Below the pieces are notes generated by a model. The model did not search any database, was not told where the DNA came from, and saw nothing but the letters and a program-made list of their open reading frames with translations. Shown here piece by piece: positions 17,563-25,448 of a stretch of 64,000 nucleotides of DNA. Origin of the DNA: Candidatus Poseidoniaceae archaeon (GTDB taxonomy: Archaea; Thermoplasmatota; Poseidoniia; Poseidoniales; Poseidoniaceae); contig JASLKG010000004.1 of the NCBI GenBank assembly GCA_030747695.1, positions 154,537 to 218,536 of the forward strand, read 5' to 3'. Every line of letters starts with the position of its first letter. The first letter of the stretch is position 1. The position numbers were made by a program, and so were the translations under genes.

Positions 17563-20500
17563 TTACGTTCTTCTACCAGGGCGTCTTACAGAACCTTTCT
17601 GCATTGCCTTGCTTTGCTTTTCTGAAACAATTGTATCGGTTGGCATTCCACGCCTACGCATTTCTGATGGCTTCATATTTCCTCTTTTGCGATTTGCTGA
17701 TCCTGTAGGTTTTCCAGCCTTTCCTGATTTCCTTTGTATTAATTGAGGCCTTCCACGATATGCAACTGGTCCAACTAATCTCTCCATAGCTGGCACTTCA
17801 GAGTCTTGTTCCTTTGGTCGCTTAAGCCACCATCCTGGTGATAAATTTTGATTACGTGCATCCTTATTTCTACGCATTGTATTAGCACGGCGTGCTAGTC
17901 TTGGCTTGAGAGATTTCTCAGTTTCCTTTGAAACCATCATAGTTAGCCATCCTGGCAATCCTACATCGTATACATTGCCATAAATTGTACAAAGCATACC
18001 TGAAAGTAACAAATGTGTTCCAACAGGTAATGATTGCCTATTCAGAGTAATTTTGCTCCTCTTTATTCTCTTAGCATAAGCCACCATAGCTTTTTGATCC
18101 CTGTGCTTAATAACACGCCACTGCTGTCTATTGAATCTTCTAATACCTTGATGAATGAACAACAATGAGGCTGCAATTGTTATTCCTTCTAAAGGTCCAA
18201 TTTCCCCATATCCTATTGTACCTAATATAAACCAAAGAGGCATCAATACCCCCCAATTAAACACCTGTGCTAACATCCCCGAAGTATATCGTGGTGTCAT
18301 TTTCTTTTCCACTGCATGGGCTGCAACGATTAACATATTTGCATTTAGGGCCTCATCAACACCTCCTTTAGCCATTAATGCCGCGATAGGATTTGTTGGT
18401 GCCTCATCAATCCATCGTTTTGACCTCTTGGTTGGGGGCAATGCAAGAGCAACTTCCAGCTCATCAGCACCTCCATCTCCCCTTTGTCTTCCCATTATTG
18501 CTGCTAGTGATTTTACCCTTGGATCGTATGGATCTGATTCTTCTAACTCATCGAGTACCGATAACGCACTATGCCATTCTCCTTTGTCAATTAAACATAG
18601 AGATGCAGCAATACGAGGCTTGACCATTGTTGGATTTTCCCGTACCAATCTCAATGCTGTTTCTAAGGCGTCTTCATGCAAATTTTGTGCACGTAATAGT
18701 GCTATGTGTGACAATCTAGCATGAACAGTCAACCTATCTTTATGTAAAGCACCTTCAGCGGGAACAGGACTCCATGAATCTAGCATCCTCATCAAATCAT
18801 TTAGATGGTCGATGCAAGGATTGTTTTCCCAATCCCACAAATCATCTTCAGTTACTGTACCATTCCAAGGATCGAACCATTCACAAATGAATGCCAATAA
18901 TTCGGGCTCATCATAACCTTCAGGACGTTGCAAATTGTGTAAGGACTCTCGTGCTGCATCAAGACGGCGGCAAGCTATATGACTTGCAGCAAGAATCATT
19001 CTGGCTTCATCATCATTGCCACCTGCTTGGGCTAACACTGACCTGGCAATCTCACTAGCACCTGGCCATAATCCACGCATAGCCAACTCTAGCATCTTGG
19101 CCCTACTTTTTGCCATTCGGACTACAGCCTCATCTTCACCAATACTTCGGTTTTGAAATCTTATCAAGCCATCAATATCATCCTTTGATGCCGCATCATC
19201 AACCAGATCAAACATCCAATTTCCACCACCGGACATTATGGCACCTTCCCTTCTTTCATCGGGATTTAAATCAAATTTCAAATTCCTTAGTTGGTTGAAT
19301 CTTGGAGCTGACAATATCCATGTCATTAAGAATATTAATTGGCCAACTGCTATGAAAATCCAGGTTACAAGTAATCGATTTTTCTCATCAAATCCACGAG
19401 ATTCAAACCACTCAATAAATGGCATTGATGCTCCAAATTCTTTGTAACAAACAAGAACTAAAAGCAATGCAGTATAACCACTGAAACCTGCAAATGCAAA
19501 ATATAGAAGTCGTGATTGTGCATTTTCTTCGGAACGTATCTCACGAGGAGTAGAAAGTAAAACTCCACCAAGTCCTCCGAATGCCTGACCACCAAGGAAT
19601 AAGTTACGAATTAACTCAAATATGAAAGCCAATCCAACAATTGCAATATTTAGGGATAAATATGCAGCCAACATTTCAGGCAAATTCTTCAAAGCTTCCC
19701 ATTCTGAAAGTAAAGGATTGTTTTGGATTTGGAGATATACTTGATGCCCTAGTATACCCCCATAGTTCAATACTTCCTGACCGTTTTCTGGATTGTTTAG
19801 CATTACATGCAATACTGTCACTATACCGTTTACAGCAGTAAATGGCATCGTCATTAGAAAAAGAATTAGAATGAATGAAAAAAACCTGCTAAGAGGATTC
19901 AATTTGTCAGGATCAATTGGATTTGGACGACCCAACCATGAACGATATTTTCCAATTAGAAGCATGTTCCATGATGCGCCCATAATACGCCCATATGCGA
20001 TAATGGTAGGGCCCATGAAAACCATTGCAGCTGCAGCAATGGCAATTGGTTTCTGATCTGGACTAATTCTTGGTGCCAAGAATACCCAAGTTGCCAAAGA
20101 GCCGAAAACTAACCCTGAAAATGTTCCAAGCCTTCGCATAAATACGCGTATAACATTTGGTTTGCTAGTTCCAGTCCTTTTACCTAATATTTGACCATTT
20201 AATGTCTCCCATGGAGAGATTACTATAGGAATTAGAACAAGAAGCCCCATTAGCATCAAATTTGGTAAATAATATATTTCTGCTTCAAACATTAATTCAG
20301 AAATAAGTAACAATACACCTGTCATTGCCATCATGTATAATGCAACTCCAAATCCCACATTTGGTAATGAAAGTAGTTTTGCTGCACCTCTTCTGCCCTT
20401 AGTCAGCCTATGAATTTCATAAAGGCCATCATCAATCTCAAAACCAACCTGTAATCTTGCCAGTTGACTGGGAACCATCCATTTCCACAAGCCTATGGCT

Positions 20501-20655
20501 ACACTAAGAGAAATTAATAATGGAATGATATGTCCAATCTTGAATACACTAGGATTTTCAATAGTTCCTGCAGACACTGTAGGAACTAATAACAGACATG
20601 CTACGCATGTCACAACAAAAACCCTCATCATGGGTGCGTAACTAATCACGTTCAT
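17563..20655 (-). CDS. Large polytopic membrane protein with central TPR-like helical domain, unknown function
   Basis: The family is not recognised. A signal or first membrane helix (RVFVVTCVACLLLVPTVSA) is followed by about eight more transmembrane helices in the first ~450 residues. A soluble helical stretch (~500-760) follows with repeated A-R-L-type helix pairs (ALETALRLVRENPTMVKPRI, SALSVLDELEESDPYDPRVK) that reads like tetratricopeptide repeats. Two further membrane helices lie near 785-830. A strongly basic tail ends in RKSGKAGKPTGSANRKRG and RRPGRRT. The ATG overlaps the aminotransferase stop as ATGA. Membrane region plus TPR plus basic tail suggests a scaffold contacting nucleic acid or ribosomes at the membrane, but that is speculation. 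Confidence 0.8.
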   Translation of the reverse strand: MNVISYAPMMRVFVVTCVACLLLVPTVSAGTIENPSVFKIGHIIPLLISLSVAIGLWKWMVPSQLARLQVGFEIDDGLYEIHRLTKGRRGAAKLLSLPNVGFGVALYMMAMTGVLLLISELMFEAEIYYLPNLMLMGLLVLIPIVISPWETLNGQILGKRTGTSKPNVIRVFMRRLGTFSGLVFGSLATWVFLAPRISPDQKPIAIAAAAMVFMGPTIIAYGRIMGASWNMLLIGKYRSWLGRPNPIDPDKLNPLSRFFSFILILFLMTMPFTAVNGIVTVLHVMLNNPENGQEVLNYGGILGHQVYLQIQNNPLLSEWEALKNLPEMLAAYLSLNIAIVGLAFIFELIRNLFLGGQAFGGLGGVLLSTPREIRSEENAQSRLLYFAFAGFSGYTALLLVLVCYKEFGASMPFIEWFESRGFDEKNRLLVTWIFIAVGQLIFLMTWILSAPRFNQLRNLKFDLNPDERREGAIMSGGGNWMFDLVDDAASKDDIDGLIRFQNRSIGEDEAVVRMAKSRAKMLELAMRGLWPGASEIARSVLAQAGGNDDEARMILAASHIACRRLDAARESLHNLQRPEGYDEPELLAFICEWFDPWNGTVTEDDLWDWENNPCIDHLNDLMRMLDSWSPVPAEGALHKDRLTVHARLSHIALLRAQNLHEDALETALRLVRENPTMVKPRIAASLCLIDKGEWHSALSVLDELEESDPYDPRVKSLAAIMGRQRGDGGADELEVALALPPTKRSKRWIDEAPTNPIAALMAKGGVDEALNANMLIVAAHAVEKKMTPRYTSGMLAQVFNWGVLMPLWFILGTIGYGEIGPLEGITIAASLLFIHQGIRRFNRQQWRVIKHRDQKAMVAYAKRIKRSKITLNRQSLPVGTHLLLSGMLCTIYGNVYDVGLPGWLTMMVSKETEKSLKPRLARRANTMRRNKDARNQNLSPGWWLKRPKEQDSEVPAMERLVGPVAYRGRPQLIQRKSGKAGKPTGSANRKRGNMKPSEMRRRGMPTDTIVSEKQSKAMQKGSVRRPGRRT

Positions 20656-21866
20656 GACTGCTTCGCTAACCTATGTCGTGAAAGGAAACTGTCAATTCTA
20701 TCAAATGCCCTATTCAAAGTATCCAAATCAGCAAGATAGACTATCCTGATGTGCCCTACTCCCTTTATCGGTGAAAAACCACTGCCATGTACGACTAATA
20801 CATGTTCTTCATGAAGTAACTGTAACACAAAATTCTTGTCATTATTGGACCACATATCATCAGTCAAGCGTACAAACATGTAGAATGCCCCCCCTGGGGC
20901 TTCGACCTCTAAACCATCGATTTCCGCAATCCGTTCTAGACATAATTTACGTCTGTTTTGAACCTTTAAGAGATGATCTTGCATCCATTTGCGACTTGAA
21001 TTAAGTCCTGCTAGATATCCCATTTGTGCGGGAGTTGAGGCGCAAAGTCTTGAACGTAGAAGTCTTTCAATTCCATCTCGAACATCAATTAATACTCCAG
21101 TTGGGTCATGTACTGCAATGTAACCAATCCTCCAACCTGGTGCATAGTAGACTTTAGATACGCCATTTAGAGTGAATACTGGTACATTGTTTGAGCGAGA
21201 TGCGACTGAAACTTGTTTTCCGCTAAAATCTAGCGCGTCATAAATTTCATCAGCGATTATCATACAATTTGGCCATTTTGCTGCAATCTTAATCAATTTG
21301 TCAATTTCATCAGCACCAGCAACATTACCTGTCGGATTATTTGGATTAATTAACACAAGTAGGCGTACTGAATCGTCCATTTTTGATTCGATGTCTTCTA
21401 GATCAATTGACCACCCATCATTAGATTTTAGTGTATATTCTATTGTTTCAGCACCATACATTTGGGGATAAGCCATGTAAGGAGGATAGTGTGGACCTGG
21501 GGCAAGTACTTTCGTACCTTCATCTAGTGTCGCAGCAAAAATAATCTGTAACGCCTCAGTAACGCCATGGCAAACATAAACATTTTCTGAAGCGCAATCC
21601 CAGCCTTTCGACTTTTCATCATCGGCAATTGCATTTCGCAACTCTGGCAACCCATAAGATGGCGAATAACCAGATTTACCCTCGAGAACTGCTTTTGAAA
21701 ATGCTTCAGACATATGAGAAGGAGTTGGTAAGCCTGGGTAAGCAATAGGATCTCCAATATTCAGCTTGATTATTTCATGGCCTTCGTTTTCTAATTCAGT
21801 AGCAGGTACAACAACATCACGTATTGCATATTCAATTGATGCTGCTCGGCCTGAAACTGGGATCAT
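20652..21866 (-). CDS. Class I/II PLP-dependent aminotransferase, alanine/aspartate aminotransferase-like
   Basis: Fold-type I aminotransferase hallmarks are present: NPNNPTG (174-180), the PLP ring-contacting Asp in IIADEIYDAL (Asp206), the Schiff-base lysine in LNGVSKVYYAPGWRIGY (Lys238) and a phosphate-binding arginine (Arg246). Length (404 aa) and the KLNIGDPIAYPGLPTP opening fit the AlaA/AspC-like branch, so the likely reaction is transfer of amino groups between alanine or a related amino acid and 2-oxoglutarate. Substrate cannot be decided from sequence. The start overlaps the EVE gene stop (TAATG), and the stop overlaps the next start (ATGA), so all three are translationally coupled. 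Confidence 0.9.
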   Translation of the reverse strand: MIPVSGRAASIEYAIRDVVVPATELENEGHEIIKLNIGDPIAYPGLPTPSHMSEAFSKAVLEGKSGYSPSYGLPELRNAIADDEKSKGWDCASENVYVCHGVTEALQIIFAATLDEGTKVLAPGPHYPPYMAYPQMYGAETIEYTLKSNDGWSIDLEDIESKMDDSVRLLVLINPNNPTGNVAGADEIDKLIKIAAKWPNCMIIADEIYDALDFSGKQVSVASRSNNVPVFTLNGVSKVYYAPGWRIGYIAVHDPTGVLIDVRDGIERLLRSRLCASTPAQMGYLAGLNSSRKWMQDHLLKVQNRRKLCLERIAEIDGLEVEAPGGAFYMFVRLTDDMWSNNDKNFVLQLLHEEHVLVVHGSGFSPIKGVGHIRIVYLADLDTLNRAFDRIDSFLSRHRLAKQS

Positions 21867-22324
21867 TACATGCCACCCATCCTACATACTTCATTGAAAT
21901 GCTCCTCTGAAACAGGCTGTACAGACAATCTTTGACCCCTTTGTAATAATGGCATACCTTCGAGTTTAGGATTTTCACGGAGAGTTCCCAAAGGAACCAT
22001 TTCTAATTCCTGAATTGGTTCAATGTCTACCATTATCCACCGAGGATTATCTGGGCTTGATTTTTCATCAAAATACTTACTATCAGTGTCCCATGATGTG
22101 AAATCAGGATAACCTTCCCTGCAAACTTTTGCAAGGCCTGCGACATGAGGAGGTTTAGTGTTTGAATGGTAGAATAGAACCATGTCTCCTAGTTTCATCT
22201 GGTCTCTCATGATATTTCTAGCCTGATAATTACGCACCCCATCCCAATGAGTTTTCCCATCTTTCAATAGTTGAGAAAAGGGATAGACATCCGGTTCAGA
22301 CTTCATCAACCAATATGCCACCAT
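21866..22324 (-). CDS. EVE domain (PUA-like fold) protein
   Basis: The 152-aa protein opens YWLMKSEPDVYPFSQLLKDG and continues THWDGVRNYQARNIMRDQMK and GDMVLFYHSNTKPPHVAGLA, the diagnostic EVE blocks (human THYN1-like). The family has a PUA-like fold with an aromatic pocket thought to bind modified bases; in prokaryotes it is linked to RNA modification or to defence. Here it heads a coupled EVE-aminotransferase-membrane protein run rather than a defence cluster, so a housekeeping role is more likely. Its ATG lies 32 bases after the RND exporter stop. Confidence 0.93.
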   Translation of the reverse strand: MVAYWLMKSEPDVYPFSQLLKDGKTHWDGVRNYQARNIMRDQMKLGDMVLFYHSNTKPPHVAGLAKVCREGYPDFTSWDTDSKYFDEKSSPDNPRWIMVDIEPIQELEMVPLGTLRENPKLEGMPLLQRGQRLSVQPVSEEHFNEVCRMGGM

Positions 22325-22356
22325 GGTTGTCCGCTAATGTGCAATCACTTGTAAGT

Positions 22357-25296
22357 TTACCATGCATCGCCGCGATCTGGAATTAACACTGCATCTACCA
22401 TATCTATGTCGCCACGATCCCCAACTTGCCCCAAACCTAACTTTCTAGCCATAGCACTACCCCCGCCAGTAGAACCTATTCCAAATTCTTCTAATGCCAC
22501 AAATATTGCTGGTAAGAGAATCAACGCACTAGCAGCCGCAATCCATAATAGAATAATAATTACAGTGATAAATGGTTGTATTTCAGGAATTGGAATTTGA
22601 TAAGCTGTTACTAATCCAAGCGTTGTGACTGTTGCTGCCTCGAACAGAGACATACCAGTTGAAACTGTTGAAGTTCTAATTGCTTCAAGGCCACCTCCTA
22701 ATTCACGGATACGGTTGGCTATGTGAATCGAAAAGTCAACTCCGACACCAACAAGAATTGAACCAATCATAACTGTTACCAATGACAGAGGTACATCCAT
22801 TTGCCACATGACTAACCATTGTAGCGCGACTGTAGCAATAACCGGTGCTGTAGTCCAGAATGAAAAGCGAACATCTTTGAATACAATTGCAAGTGTCATC
22901 AAAGTCAATATGACTGCAAACCCTAGTGATGACCATTGTGATCCGACAATCAATTCATTTACTGCTATGGCAACTGCAGCTACTCCAGTAAGTTCCTCCG
23001 CGTGTATATCACCTTCGTAATCCATCGATGTATCTTGATTTACTTCCGATACGGCCAGAGTTGTTTCAGCTACTGGTACGAATGGCATATCAACATAAAC
23101 TAAATTTCGAGAATAATCATCTGAAATAAATAACCCTCTAGTTTCATCAGTTAAACTAGCATAAAATACGTTCAATAGGAAACGCTCAATCGTAGGATTT
23201 TCAGTGCCTGTAGCACGCGGCTCTGTTAATACTTCCCAGAATGTTACATCTTCAGTAAAGGTACGATTGACATATGGCTCAAGGGCATCACGTAATGGTT
23301 CTGGGAACCATGGCTGATTTATTACCGCAAATATTGGTTCACCTGATGCGTTTAAACCAACTCCTACAGATTTCATTAAGAATACAATACTAACGGCTGT
23401 CGTTTTATTGATATCATTGAGGTTATTTTCTAATGCAGAAATACCTAACAGTTTTTCGACGGGTTCGGCCTCCTCTAATGGGGCATCACCTGAAATATCA
23501 CCATGAACGAGAATCATTCCAACTTGCCCTGCATTAAACTCTCGAGAATATTTCTTCATCGTTATTACTGAAGTTTCATCTTCTGGAGCCATACCTAGTA
23601 AATCAATATCCTCTACAACATTTGCTTGCCCCCAATAACCTGAAACAAACATCAGTACCAAGAAGAAAGCTATAACGCCCTTTGACCATTTTATTGGAAT
23701 TTGTACGGCCTTTTCAAAAATCCTTAGTGGCGGATGTTTTGGCTTACGTAAATCTAGAATTAGAGTTAGGTTGGGAACCATTGCCATAGTCAATATGTAA
23801 ACAATAATTATCCCCCCTGACAATGCTATACCTACTGTTTCAATTGGCTTCATAGGAGTGAATGTCAACGATATGAATCCAATAACAGTAGTTACTGCAG
23901 AAAGGAATACTGCTCTACCGGTTGACGCCATTGATTGCCTGATTTTTTCATCCTTTGTTCCAGATTCCTCCGCATATCTATTAGTAATGTGCAACCCATA
24001 AGAAACACCTAATGCTAACAAAATAGGACCGACAATTATCACAGTCATAGTAACTTCATAATTTGTCCATCCAAGTATACCCAATGTCCAAAAAACCGAA
24101 CAAAGTGTAGGCAACCCTGCGATTATCACCACCTTTATTCCTTGAATAGGTCGCCATGATCCAGTCTGTAACACATCTGAATGGAAAATAAATAATCCTC
24201 CTGCGACAAGAACTATTGCCAATGGAAATATTTGCCAAAATAACTTGAATGAAAATTCAGTTACAGCATTAGTAATTGGGACGGGTCCAGTTAATGTAAA
24301 TGTAAGTTGAAAATCTTCCCATGTACATGTCTCGTTCACTTGATCGTCAAAGTCACACTGTCGCTCTTCATTTTTTATTTCCTCAAGTAAAATTGATGTA
24401 TCCTCAATAATTTCTTTCGCTGTTCTTTCTTTAGTTTCCTGAACGGCAATGATAATTACTGCCCTATCTAGCAAGCCATCACCATCTGTATCTCTTGCCA
24501 ACTTGTCTAAACCAGGAGAAGGTGTGCCATCATCTTCATACATTTCATCAACGATGATATCGATTCGTTCTTGACCAGGTATGTCATAAGTTCCAATTAA
24601 GGGGTCCAAGTTTGACGACATATCATTAATCCACTGCCCTGCTTGAGCGGTAATACATTGATCATCATCAGGAGGACATAATGACTTTGCTGCTTCTTCT
24701 ATTACTGCTTCTCTCACCCTAGGGGCACTAGAATTAACCTCTTTCACAACTGTCGAAAGTGAAAGTGCGTAGATTACATCATCAGTCGGATCGGACAATC
24801 GTGGATTTAACTTTGATTCCACATAGGACATTTCTTGTAAGATCCTTCTATCATCAATAGGTTCTATTGGTGATTCGATGTAAATAATCATGACATTTGT
24901 TGACCAATTTTCTTCAACAGTCTGTATCGTTTTTTTCACAGGAGAACCATCGGGCAAATATACTTCAAGATCTCCATTAACTTTCAGTGAGGGTTCGTCA
25001 CCAGGCTTGAGTGCAGTACCATCAACGAATCCTGAATGGTATGCAAAAAAGGATGACATCATTAGAAATATCAAAATCATGGCAATTGGGAATTTTGTTA
25101 ATACCCCGGTCGCACCATACTTTTGCCACTCTCGTTGAAACATTTGAGGGGCTTCAAGTACTGCATCTAATGCCTTGCGAGCATTGAACTCCTTAACTCT
25201 ACTAGTTAGCTTATGTTGACCATGGCCCAGTATTACTGACAACCTGTTCTGGAGGGGTTCGTCATTATCACTTTCCGACTCATATTCGTCAGTCAT
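22357..25296 (-). CDS. RND superfamily (MMPL-like) exporter
   Basis: This 979-aa protein has the two-fold RND layout: an N-terminal membrane helix (FPIAMILIFLMMSSFFAYHS), a large extracytoplasmic loop (~90-350), a bundle of five or six helices, a second helix and loop, then a final bundle. The conserved intramembrane motifs appear in both halves (LGVSYGLHITNRYAEES and VGVGVDFSIHIANRIRELGG), as in MMPL-type lipid or hydrophobe exporters and sterol-sensing domain proteins. It probably uses an ion gradient to move hydrophobic molecules. The first external loop contains a single DTDGDGLLDRA calcium-loop motif (near 24480-24500). It is the first gene of a minus-strand run and diverges from valS. 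Confidence 0.88.
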   Translation of the reverse strand: MTDEYESESDNDEPLQNRLSVILGHGQHKLTSRVKEFNARKALDAVLEAPQMFQREWQKYGATGVLTKFPIAMILIFLMMSSFFAYHSGFVDGTALKPGDEPSLKVNGDLEVYLPDGSPVKKTIQTVEENWSTNVMIIYIESPIEPIDDRRILQEMSYVESKLNPRLSDPTDDVIYALSLSTVVKEVNSSAPRVREAVIEEAAKSLCPPDDDQCITAQAGQWINDMSSNLDPLIGTYDIPGQERIDIIVDEMYEDDGTPSPGLDKLARDTDGDGLLDRAVIIIAVQETKERTAKEIIEDTSILLEEIKNEERQCDFDDQVNETCTWEDFQLTFTLTGPVPITNAVTEFSFKLFWQIFPLAIVLVAGGLFIFHSDVLQTGSWRPIQGIKVVIIAGLPTLCSVFWTLGILGWTNYEVTMTVIIVGPILLALGVSYGLHITNRYAEESGTKDEKIRQSMASTGRAVFLSAVTTVIGFISLTFTPMKPIETVGIALSGGIIIVYILTMAMVPNLTLILDLRKPKHPPLRIFEKAVQIPIKWSKGVIAFFLVLMFVSGYWGQANVVEDIDLLGMAPEDETSVITMKKYSREFNAGQVGMILVHGDISGDAPLEEAEPVEKLLGISALENNLNDINKTTAVSIVFLMKSVGVGLNASGEPIFAVINQPWFPEPLRDALEPYVNRTFTEDVTFWEVLTEPRATGTENPTIERFLLNVFYASLTDETRGLFISDDYSRNLVYVDMPFVPVAETTLAVSEVNQDTSMDYEGDIHAEELTGVAAVAIAVNELIVGSQWSSLGFAVILTLMTLAIVFKDVRFSFWTTAPVIATVALQWLVMWQMDVPLSLVTVMIGSILVGVGVDFSIHIANRIRELGGGLEAIRTSTVSTGMSLFEAATVTTLGLVTAYQIPIPEIQPFITVIIILLWIAAASALILLPAIFVALEEFGIGSTGGGSAMARKLGLGQVGDRGDIDMVDAVLIPDRGDAW

Positions 25297-25448
25297 TTCA
25301 TGCCCCCCTCAACATGGTCTGTAGGTGGCACTTTTCAAAGCATGCCCACTGCGCGTGCATTAGAGTGCACTTACCGCACATTGAAAGGTAGTAGCCGCGA
25401 GGCCCCGCCGGACCTGTGAGGATGACGCACGCAGGGCCGGTGAGCAAA
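25297..25448. promoter_or_regulatory. Divergent intergenic region between RND exporter and valS
   Basis: This region must carry both divergent promoters. It includes GTGCA/TGCAC pairing around TTAGAG (near 25353-25368) and a GC-rich patch (25395-25412). I could not assign a clear TATA box to either gene. The plus strand offers GTG 25416, ATG 25422 and ATG 25449 in one frame as valS starts. Confidence 0.4.
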
